Shown here one piece after another: positions 17,641 through 24,769 of a DNA stretch of 64,000 nt. The first letter of the stretch is position 1, and the number at the start of each line of letters is the position of its first letter. The stretch covers positions 112,443-176,442 of the forward strand of contig JACPQY010000060.1 of NCBI GenBank assembly GCA_016190245.1, written 5' to 3'. The position numbers were made by a program, and so were the translations under genes. The notes beneath the pieces were generated by a model. It was not told the DNA's origin and searched no databases. It was given only the letters and a program-made list of their open reading frames with translations. The DNA is from Nitrospirota bacterium (GTDB lineage Bacteria > JACPQY01).

Positions 17641-18333
17641 ATGCCACGAACGGCCACTATCACTCGTGCTCTTGATCTGAGCGATCGCGCGAGACTGCTG
17701 GTTCTCGAGGCGGGTGGCGCCGAGCCGTTCGCCTTCCTCGCGGGTCAGCATGCCTCCATAGGATTTCCGGTGGGGTCAGGGAAGAAATCGGGTCCGTACT
17801 CGATCGCCAGCGCCCCCGATGGGACACCGCGCTTCGAGATCCTTCTCAACCTCGTGTCCCATGACGCCGAAAGTCCCTTCGACCAGTTCCGAGCCGGCGT
17901 TGAGGTTGAAGTGCTGGGTCCTTCCGGGAGCTTCCTGTTTCGTGATAAGCCCGATCATCGTGCCGTGTTCGTGGCAGGTGGCACCGGCATCGCTCCCTTG
18001 CGCTCGATGATCCTCGACGCGCTCGGCCGAGGCGTCCGGCGGGAGATGGATCTCGTCCTCGCGGGGCGTTCCAGGAATCACCTCTATTTCCTGTCCGAGT
18101 GGAGAGACTTGGAGCATGCGCGCTCGAACTTCACATGCTACACCGTTCTGTCCGAGCCGGGTGCAGCGTGGGCAGGCCTGCGCGGCCTCCCAACGGCTCA
18201 CCTCGATCTGTTCTCCTCGGAACCGGAGCGGACCGACTTCTATCTGTGTGGTCCCCCACCGTTGGTCGCCCTTCTCCGGCAGGCCCTCCCTGCGAGGGGG
18301 GCCGATCCCGCCCGGATCTTCACCGAGTCCTGA
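17641..18333 (+). CDS. Ferredoxin-NADP reductase-like flavin oxidoreductase
   Basis: A 230-residue FNR-fold protein starting at ATG 17641, 14 bases after the aldehyde dehydrogenase. The FAD domain carries AGQHASIGFPVG and GPYSIASAP, and the NAD(P) domain carries VFVAGGTGIAPLRSMI and FYLCGPPPLVALL. It has no iron-sulfur domain, so it would need a separate partner. The usual RxYS flavin motif reads GPYS, missing the conserved Arg. It probably supplies or removes electrons for an oxygenase or another enzyme of the pathway. It is the last gene of the operon that begins with the MerR regulator. Confidence 0.82.
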   Translation: MPRTATITRALDLSDRARLLVLEAGGAEPFAFLAGQHASIGFPVGSGKKSGPYSIASAPDGTPRFEILLNLVSHDAESPFDQFRAGVEVEVLGPSGSFLFRDKPDHRAVFVAGGTGIAPLRSMILDALGRGVRREMDLVLAGRSRNHLYFLSEWRDLEHARSNFTCYTVLSEPGAAWAGLRGLPTAHLDLFSSEPERTDFYLCGPPPLVALLRQALPARGADPARIFTES

Positions 18334-18476
18334 ACTACGCCCACGGGGCCCCGCACCGTCAACGCCGCCTCCTTCCGTCTGCCGGACGCCCGCTGGAGAG
18401 CGAGTGGCGCAGGACCGGAGTTTCAGAAGCTCCCGGTTGAATTGATTCGGCGCCTTTGCCAGGACAGACTGCCGAA

Positions 18477-18791
18477 ATGCGAGTCGTCGAGTTCCTCGTC
18501 TGGTTGACCGACCGTGATCGGATCCGCCACATGCATTCAGTGGAGAAGGGTAGGGTGGTCTCGTTCATGCTACAATACGAGCGGCATGTGCGAGGTGCAT
18601 GGTGCCCCGTCGTTCGCTACGATACGGCGCACGGCTACGCACACAAGGACGAGTATGGGGCCACAGGAGAAACGACCAAGACCAGGCTGGGGAAGATGAG
18701 CTTTGACGAAGCTCTGACGTATGCGGAGGATGACTTGCGAGCCAATTGGGGGGAGTACGGCAAGGCATTTGCGGAGGTGAGCGATGAGTGA
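18477..18791 (+). CDS. Small protein resembling DUF7718, first gene of an overlapping pair
   Basis: A protein of about 104 residues. The body FMLQYERHVRGAWCPVVRYDTAHGYAHKDEYG with a later LGKMSFDEALTYAEDDLRANW matches my memory of the DUF7718 family, which has no established function. I prefer the ATG at 18477; a TTG at 18456 would add seven residues. Its stop overlaps the next gene's start by 8 bases, the layout of toxin-antitoxin and other bicistronic pairs. The family name is a recollection and less certain than the coding call. Confidence 0.7.
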   Translation: MRVVEFLVWLTDRDRIRHMHSVEKGRVVSFMLQYERHVRGAWCPVVRYDTAHGYAHKDEYGATGETTKTRLGKMSFDEALTYAEDDLRANWGEYGKAFAEVSDE

Positions 18792-19056
18792 GACGGAGCT
18801 GAGGAACAAGAATCTGGTGCTGGCAGTCGAGTTCAGTCGGTACGTGCTCACTCATCCGTCGTTCGCAAGGAAGATTCCAAAGGGATCTCAGGTTGTGCTG
18901 GTGCCGAAAGGCGATTCCCCCCTTCGTCGCGAGAACCTCAGGCTGGTAGAGCGGATCAGGCGGGAAGAGCCGAATCGGCCACTCGCGGTCGTTCAGTTTG
19001 ACGGTCTGGCCCCCCTGCAGTCACGCCTCAAGAACCCGCGGCTGCTCGCCGCCTGA
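18784..19056 (+). CDS. DUF5647-like small protein, second gene of the pair
   Basis: A 90-residue protein beginning MSETELRNKNLVLAVEFSRYVLTHPSFARKIPKGSQVVLVPKGDSP, which fits the DUF5647 family of small proteins of unknown function. It overlaps the preceding DUF7718-like gene by 8 bases. Pairs of this kind are common in mobile or accessory regions, and a toxin-antitoxin-type role is possible but unproven. After it comes a 125-base spacer with a run of nine G residues. Confidence 0.72.
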   Translation: MSETELRNKNLVLAVEFSRYVLTHPSFARKIPKGSQVVLVPKGDSPLRRENLRLVERIRREEPNRPLAVVQFDGLAPLQSRLKNPRLLAA

Positions 19057-19181
19057 ATCACAAGGAGCGCGGGTTCAGGAGCCCCGCGGGTGTCTGCAAG
19101 GGGTGGCCAGCCGGGTTCCTGCGACCCTCGATGGCGGATCAGCAGCACCGGCACGGGAGGGGGGGGGTGGAGGCTGGACTT

Positions 19182-20672
19182 TCAATTCTTGGCGGTGAAA
19201 GGCTTCGAGAAGTTTTCCTCACAGAGCCGGGCTTCGCCTGGACCTGAGGATGCCTTGAAGCCGAAGCCGTTCCAAGCATACGCCTGAGTTCGCACACGCT
19301 CGCGACCCGGTCCTCGCGCCAGAAACGAGTCCCCCCGGTGGAGCGCACAGAGGAAGTATCCGTTTTCGGGAGTCCCGAGTACCGTGGCGTCCAGTAGCGG
19401 CCAGGCAAGCGCCGTTCCTCGCCACACGGCGGTGGGTCCGCCCGGCATGAGCCTGTACACGGCCGGACGCGGGGCACTATCCCCATCCAAGTCGGACACC
19501 GCAGAGTGCAGCAGCAACAGAAGTTCCTCTCCCCCCTCCTTGGTGGAGGGCAGGGCGTCGAGGGAAAGAAGATTCCTGGTGCCCTCGGCCCAGCGGGGCG
19601 AGCCCCGTTCCTGCGCCTCGATGACCAGTTCTCCAGACGAGAACGTGGTGTCCTGATAGGTGGGCAGGAGTTCGTAGCCCGCCACCGTGATGGGACTTCG
19701 GGCTCGGACGGGGCAGTCGAGGGTGGATTGCAGTTCTGCCCGGCTGCCAGGGTGATGTTCCGGGAAGTCGAGACGCGGGAAGAAGGAACCCGGCTTGGCC
19801 CGAGTTGCGACACTCCCGCATCGCATCCAGTCATCCGAGATCCGGCAGTCCGCAATCAGTCCCGCTTTTGACGCAGGATACCGCTGGTCGAACAGGTGGT
19901 TTCCTAACGAGTAGAAGACGGGGCGTCCGCTCACGCAGGTAGCCTGCTGGACGACATGTGGGTGATGACCGATGACGACATCAGCTCCGTGTTCGATCAG
20001 CCACCGGGCCTGGGACACTTGCCGGGCGTCGGGCCAATCGAGCAACTCGGACCCCCAGTGGACGTACGCGATGGTCCAGTGCGAGAGGCGTCTCGAAAGG
20101 CGGAGCTTGTGCCTGACCGCGGCGTCCAAGGCCGCAGACCCGGCACGGGAATCCGGTTGGGTGAGGTCCAATGCGATCAACGAAACGACCTTGTTGCCGA
20201 TCCGGCGGAAATACGGCGAGCCCACGAACGTGAGTGGGTACACCCCGGCTTGGCGCAACGCCCGGACGGTTTCATCCCGCCCGCGGGGCCCAAGATCCGA
20301 GGCGTGGTTGTTCTCGATCCCCACCGCTCCGAGCCCCGCCGCCCGAAGCAGCCCGAGATGGTTCTCGGGTGTCGCAAAGCAGAGGGATTCACGGGCCCTG
20401 GACTTTCCAGAACACCGGGCTTGTTCGCCCACCGCCCCTGCGAGGTTCCCCACCGCCCAGTCCGCGTCCGCGAAGAAGCCGGCGAGATCCTCCCAAGGCG
20501 AGGCTCCCCCCCACATCCGGATTTCCTGGTCAACCCCCCGCGAGAGGAGCATGTCGCCCACGAAGATCAGCTTGGATTCGCTCGAACGGGTGTTCGCCGG
20601 AGTGGTCGAATCCAGCGGGACGACCCAGGCGGTCACGACGAGGAGCCCGAGGCCGACGGAGGCAGGTCTCAA
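19182..20672 (-). CDS. CapA-family (poly-gamma-glutamate synthesis-type) secreted protein
   Basis: Contains the calcineurin-like CapA motifs in order: FVGDMLLSRGVD, NLAGAVGE, GIENNHASDLG, YVHWGSELLDWPD, VIGHHPHVVQ and FYSLGNHLFDQ. A TTG at 20672 overlaps the stop of the upstream gene (TTGA) and yields a clean signal peptide (VGLGLLVVTAWVV); an ATG at 20753 is possible but overlaps that gene by 85 bases and delays the signal peptide. The last third (about 180 residues) is unlike typical CapA proteins and not recognised. CapA proteins act outside the inner membrane in capsule or peptide-polymer metabolism; the role here is unknown. Confidence 0.82.
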   Translation of the reverse strand: MRPASVGLGLLVVTAWVVPLDSTTPANTRSSESKLIFVGDMLLSRGVDQEIRMWGGASPWEDLAGFFADADWAVGNLAGAVGEQARCSGKSRARESLCFATPENHLGLLRAAGLGAVGIENNHASDLGPRGRDETVRALRQAGVYPLTFVGSPYFRRIGNKVVSLIALDLTQPDSRAGSAALDAAVRHKLRLSRRLSHWTIAYVHWGSELLDWPDARQVSQARWLIEHGADVVIGHHPHVVQQATCVSGRPVFYSLGNHLFDQRYPASKAGLIADCRISDDWMRCGSVATRAKPGSFFPRLDFPEHHPGSRAELQSTLDCPVRARSPITVAGYELLPTYQDTTFSSGELVIEAQERGSPRWAEGTRNLLSLDALPSTKEGGEELLLLLHSAVSDLDGDSAPRPAVYRLMPGGPTAVWRGTALAWPLLDATVLGTPENGYFLCALHRGDSFLARGPGRERVRTQAYAWNGFGFKASSGPGEARLCEENFSKPFTAKN

Positions 20673-23377
20673 GGAAGGCAGGTGTGCGGTCGATCGTGGA
20701 CGAACGGTCTGAGCCACGGCGGTCTCGGTTGGCCGTCCACATTGCCGAGCCATTCAGAGTCATCGAGTAATTCGGCGGACACCAGCTCGTAGTAGGAGTA
20801 GATGGAGCCCGAAGCGATCTGTCGCCGGCCGAAAAACGGCACAATCTGGTCCCAGACCAGGGGATTTCCAACAGCGGCATGAAGGTAGCGTGGCGGGCGC
20901 TCGCCGGAATCCGCCACGTCGGCGACCCTGGGAAGCGGGCCCGGCTCGCCCAGACCGAGGTCCTTCCGCGAGAGGCTCCTGAATACCAGGTGGTCGTGCT
21001 CGATCCAACCTCCGACGGCACGGATCAGAATGAATTCGTCTTCCGTGAGGGGGCGGGCGTCAATCTCCTTCTGCGCGATGTCCGCAAACCGCGCGGCAAG
21101 GTTTCGCGCTTCCGTGAGCCGCCGGATCACACCTTCCCTCAGGGCTTCCTTCTCGTTTGCATAGGGCTCGCTCGGCAGCACTCCCGTCCATTTCCCTCCA
21201 GCGGACTTGAACCACGAGGCTGTGGCATCGAAAAGATCTCCGATGGCGTTGAACGCCCTCGGGTCCGGCTCAACGTAGCCCTTGGGGGGCGTGAGGAGAA
21301 TCGCCTCAAACCCTCCTTCCCCTGCCTCCGCCGCGGAGCGTTCGTTGATGAGGAGAGTCGCGTGCCTCAGCATCGTCCACGAGGCAAGGCCGGTTTGGAG
21401 ACGCTTCGCGTGCCACAGCGATGATGAAAATGTCCGGCCCGGTGAGACGACATCCTCCGCCCACTGGAGGGCCAGAGAGTCTATCCATCTCTCGTAGAGA
21501 CTGCCGGGACGTTTCCGTCCTTCCCGATGTTCCTTGAAGTTCTTGCGGAGGGCCTTCAGCTTGCCCGGCAGGACCGGATAGCGGAGGAACTCACCGCTCT
21601 GTTCGAGATATCGGGCGGCAACGGGGCTGCCGAGCGCCATCGCTATGTCCGTTCCGGAGGGGAGCAGACGGGGTCCCTCCGGCCCCAGGACCTGATCTTC
21701 GGGCGGCCAGTCCGAGTGATAAACAGCCCGGTTCATGATCTCGTTGTCGAAGCCCCAGGAGAGCGGAGAGGTGAACGCAAGCTTGATCGGGTGAAGGAGG
21801 TACGAGGGCGGGTCGTAAGCAACGCCCTTCCAGATCAGCGGTCTTCGCGAGGGTGCCTGAAACGGTGAGTAGGCCTCGATCCAGGTCCGGGCGAGAGATT
21901 GCACGTCATCCGGCAGCTTTGCGAGTGGCGATAGATCGATCTTGGTCGGTTTGAGCACCATGAAGTAATGTGCCGCCCTGAAATAGAGTCCGAGTTCCGG
22001 ATCGAGGGCGTAGTGGCCCCTCGGCTTGAACTCGCCTTGATCGGCAAGGATCTCGGCGGCGAGCTTGTCGGATTCGGAATCGCCGACGAGCACGGCCTTG
22101 AGCGCGGCCAGCACCTGGGTGACCTCGGCACGCGGGGAGTCGCGTCGCAAGTGCTCTTCGGCCCCCGCGACGAACCGGACAAAGGCGGGGATGGCGGCCT
22201 GTCTTTCCACCAGGATGAACAGGCCTTCGAATGCTGCGGAGAAAAGGTCCCAGAGCAGATCGGTTGTGACAAGGTTGGGGTGCTCCACAAGGGGCTCGCC
22301 TCGGCAGGAGGGGTAGGTGTTGAACTCATATTGGGAGTACATCTGCGGCGGCGAATCGGCGGGAAACTCCGAACGGGCCAGGGGACGGAAGAGGCCGCTC
22401 GATGACTCGAAGAGTTCCCACTCTTTCTCTGACGTGACAAACTGCCAGGCGTTCGCCACGTCGCCCAGCGGAATTGCGACAGGCATGTAGACTATCTTCT
22501 CCCCCTTCGGACCTTCCGTCACCCCCACGATTCCTCTGCCATCCGCCATGAGGATGGGCATGGAGAGGAACGTCGTGTCGGTGAGGAGGCGCACCGGCGC
22601 ATTCCTGCCGGTCAGATAAAGGGTGACCCCTCGAGCGCCTGGGCGCCAGTGCAGCACGGCCGCGCCGTTGGGTGCGTATGCGAGGCCTCCTGAACAAGAG
22701 ACGGAATCGGGGAGTCCCAAACCGTGTTTTCCCACCCAATTCCAGATGCCGTAGTGTGCCGTCCCGTGGCACCCTTTCTCGTTTCTGAAGAGCATGACGT
22801 AGCCCCCGGGATGGAAGCCGACCGGCTCGGCCGATCGCGCGCGAAGGGTTTCCGGCGGATCCTGGTACCTGGGCTGCACGGGCGCAGACCAAGTTTCTAG
22901 TTCAGTGTCAGGAGTCTCCTCCACCACGGGGTAGATTCGCTCCCCCTCTTCCGTCGCGCTGTAGATCGCCCATCGGTCACCGGGGCGTGCCACGCCAAAG
23001 AAGAGTCGGTAGCGCTCGATCCACTCGCCGCTCCGCGAGCGGGTTTCGAACGGTTCGGGGCCCGCAATGAGGTTTCCCAACGACCGGTCGGTGTCGAGGA
23101 TGGTTGAGGGAGACCATCCTTTCGCGGGGAACGCGCTCCTCAAGATGGCGTGTCGCTCGCCCCGGCGCGCCGCAAAGAACACGGTCTTTCCGTCGGGGTG
23201 CCAGGCCAACGAGTGGATCGAAGTGTCCTCGGGCAGCGCGATCTCGGTGCGGCCACGGCCACCTCCCGGTCGCCAGTGCCAGACCTCCTGCGTCACGGCC
23301 GGTCCCTGGACAACGGCCAGCACATCCGGCCCCCTCGGTGACACCTGCATCGCGATCACCTTCGCCCCTTTGTTCAA
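20669..23377 (-). CDS. Propeller plus DUF3160-type protein, probably missing its N-terminus by frameshift
   Basis: A 902-residue protein from TTG at 23377. Residues about 1-330 look like a TolB/WD-type beta propeller (LAWHPDGKTVFFAARRGERHAILRS, GLAYAPNGAAVLHW). The rest fits DUF3160 (LYERWIDSLALQWAEDV, LASWTMLRHATLLINERS, PPKGYVEPDPRAFNAIGDLF), a domain of unknown function in secreted bacterial proteins. No signal peptide is present in this frame. The open frame continues upstream of 23377 through a Pro/Ser-rich stretch that overlaps the membrane-anchor frame at 23410-23712, so the two are probably one protein split by a frameshift. It overlaps the CapA-like gene downstream, so they are likely expressed together. 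Confidence 0.78.
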   Translation of the reverse strand: MNKGAKVIAMQVSPRGPDVLAVVQGPAVTQEVWHWRPGGGRGRTEIALPEDTSIHSLAWHPDGKTVFFAARRGERHAILRSAFPAKGWSPSTILDTDRSLGNLIAGPEPFETRSRSGEWIERYRLFFGVARPGDRWAIYSATEEGERIYPVVEETPDTELETWSAPVQPRYQDPPETLRARSAEPVGFHPGGYVMLFRNEKGCHGTAHYGIWNWVGKHGLGLPDSVSCSGGLAYAPNGAAVLHWRPGARGVTLYLTGRNAPVRLLTDTTFLSMPILMADGRGIVGVTEGPKGEKIVYMPVAIPLGDVANAWQFVTSEKEWELFESSSGLFRPLARSEFPADSPPQMYSQYEFNTYPSCRGEPLVEHPNLVTTDLLWDLFSAAFEGLFILVERQAAIPAFVRFVAGAEEHLRRDSPRAEVTQVLAALKAVLVGDSESDKLAAEILADQGEFKPRGHYALDPELGLYFRAAHYFMVLKPTKIDLSPLAKLPDDVQSLARTWIEAYSPFQAPSRRPLIWKGVAYDPPSYLLHPIKLAFTSPLSWGFDNEIMNRAVYHSDWPPEDQVLGPEGPRLLPSGTDIAMALGSPVAARYLEQSGEFLRYPVLPGKLKALRKNFKEHREGRKRPGSLYERWIDSLALQWAEDVVSPGRTFSSSLWHAKRLQTGLASWTMLRHATLLINERSAAEAGEGGFEAILLTPPKGYVEPDPRAFNAIGDLFDATASWFKSAGGKWTGVLPSEPYANEKEALREGVIRRLTEARNLAARFADIAQKEIDARPLTEDEFILIRAVGGWIEHDHLVFRSLSRKDLGLGEPGPLPRVADVADSGERPPRYLHAAVGNPLVWDQIVPFFGRRQIASGSIYSYYELVSAELLDDSEWLGNVDGQPRPPWLRPFVHDRPHTCLP

Positions 23378-23409
23378 GTCGAGGGATTCGGATGCGGGAG
23401 GGGATGGCG

Positions 23410-23712
23410 TTACCGCGGGTCTACCGGAACGTAGGGTTCGCCACGCGGCGGTCGGCTGGGTTCCGGGGTGATGGATTCGGGGGTCAGCCGAGATTCGGTT
23501 GACGGGGACGACTCTCCTGGTGCCGTCGCGGCGGGGATTTCGCCCGAACTCCGGACGGGGGCCGGTGATTCGGGAGCGACAATGGCCTGGCTGGCGAGTT
23601 CCTGGGTCCTCCTCAGGTGGACTTGGTCCACGACGACAACGAGTGCGAACGCGACGAAGGAGCAGGCCGCGGCCACAAGCGCGATCCGGAACAGGCGGGA
23701 CGATTTCATCAT
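23410..23712 (-). CDS. Membrane anchor and Pro-rich linker, likely the detached N-terminus of the DUF3160 protein
   Basis: A 100-residue frame starting MMKSSRLFRIALVAAACSFVAFALVVVVD: a basic N-terminus and one transmembrane helix, followed by a Pro/Ser/Glu-rich stretch. It stops 32 bases before the apparent start of the DUF3160 protein, which itself lacks any secretion signal. A single frame change near 23412-23450 would join anchor, linker and propeller. It may instead be a separate small membrane protein. Whether the break is biological or a sequencing error cannot be told from the sequence. Confidence 0.6.
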   Translation of the reverse strand: MMKSSRLFRIALVAAACSFVAFALVVVVDQVHLRRTQELASQAIVAPESPAPVRSSGEIPAATAPGESSPSTESRLTPESITPEPSRPPRGEPYVPVDPR

Positions 23713-23986
23713 CTTCGACTCGGCGGCAGGTTGTGCAATCGCAAAAGGAGGGGAAAGAAACCGGCGGCAGGGAGAGCAGGATCGGGGAGTGCGGCGATGG
23801 CGCCGACCAGCCTTGCGGTCACAGGACCAGCCTACCACCGGTCGAGTTCTCTGCCCAACACAGTTGGAAGGACAACGGCAGGGGCGATCTTCGCGCGCAT
23901 CTTCGGGTTCGGGGCCGGCCTGCACGATTTGCGCCCGGCGACGTGGCTCACTTGACTAGTCTGACCAGGTGAGGCACGCTGGGGGG

Positions 23987-24310
23987 ATGGGCGCGAGGTA
24001 TTCGATCTACGACGCGAAGGCGAAGCTGAGCGAGATCATTCGGACGGTGAAGCGGAACCGGAGCGTGGTCATCACCGAGCGCGGCCGGGAGGTGGCGCGC
24101 GTCGTTCCCGTGGAGAGGGCACAAACGCTCGAAGAGCGGATCGCAGACCTTACGGCGCAGGGCGTGATCGTGCCGGCGAAGGCCGATCACCGAGTGGGAC
24201 TCGGGCCCATCGCCCAGCGCCGCGGTGCCGTGGCACGGTTGCACGCGGACCGGGAGGAGCGCGATGAGGGCCTACGTCGACACGTCGGTCCTGGCCGCCG
24301 TCGTTCTTGA
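23987..24310 (+). CDS. Phd/YefM-type antitoxin
   Basis: A 107-residue protein from ATG 23987. The N-terminal part (YSIYDAKAKLSEIIRTVKRNRSVVITERGREVARVVPV) is the prevent-host-death antitoxin fold: a dimeric DNA-binding half that represses its own promoter. The C-terminal part would wrap the toxin, but the last 50 residues, rich in Arg and overlapping the toxin frame, look poorly conserved. It overlaps the PIN-domain toxin gene by 47 bases, an unusually long overlap that implies tight translational coupling. Confidence 0.85.
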   Translation: MGARYSIYDAKAKLSEIIRTVKRNRSVVITERGREVARVVPVERAQTLEERIADLTAQGVIVPAKADHRVGLGPIAQRRGAVARLHADREERDEGLRRHVGPGRRRS

Positions 24311-24656
24311 CGAGCGGGGCGCGGGATCCGTCCGGCGGAAACTGCGGCGGTGCGAAGGGCTCTACTCCTCGAATCTGCTCGAGGCTGAGCTGCGATCGGT
24401 CGTCCGGCGTGCCGGAGTGCCTGTGGGGTCGCTGGGAACCCATCTTGCGTGGCTGAACTGGGTCTTCCCGGACCGACCGCTCACGGAGGAGATGGTCCGC
24501 GTGCTCGACGCCGGGCTTCTCCGCGGGGCCGACCTCTGGCACCTGGCGTGCGCGCTTTTTCTCTCGCCTGAACCGGCGGACATCGAATTCCTCACGTTGG
24601 ACCGAGACCAGGCCCGCACGGCGCGCGCCCTGGGCTTTCGCGTTCCCGCCCTCTGA
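24264..24656 (+). CDS. VapC-like PIN-domain toxin
   Basis: A 130-residue PIN-domain ribonuclease from ATG 24264 with GGGAGGAG before it. The acidic active site is visible: Asp in MRAYVDTSVLAAVV, Glu in SSNLLEAELRSVVRRAG, Asp in LRGADLWHLACAL and Asp in FLTLDRDQARTARALGF. VapC toxins cut tRNA or rRNA and are held in check by the co-encoded antitoxin, here the overlapping Phd-type gene. All four metal-ligand positions seem kept, so the toxin is probably active. Confidence 0.88.
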   Translation: MRAYVDTSVLAAVVLDERGAGSVRRKLRRCEGLYSSNLLEAELRSVVRRAGVPVGSLGTHLAWLNWVFPDRPLTEEMVRVLDAGLLRGADLWHLACALFLSPEPADIEFLTLDRDQARTARALGFRVPAL

Positions 24657-24677
24657 TATCACCCAGTTCGGTTGGGT

Positions 24678-24701
24678 GGAAGCTCCGAGTGAGCTCCTTT
24701 T
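24678..24701 (+). terminator. Candidate Rho-independent terminator after the toxin gene
   Basis: GGAAGCTC and GAGCTCC form a stem with one bulge and a 5-base loop, followed by TTTT. A second small hairpin ACCCA/TGGGT lies just before it at 24661-24677. The T-tract is short, so termination strength is uncertain. Confidence 0.4.
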
Positions 24702-24769
24702 GGTGATGATCGGGGGGAGGATTTCCGCTTCGTTGATGGGGGGACAGGCTCTCTTTCCCTGAGATTTCC

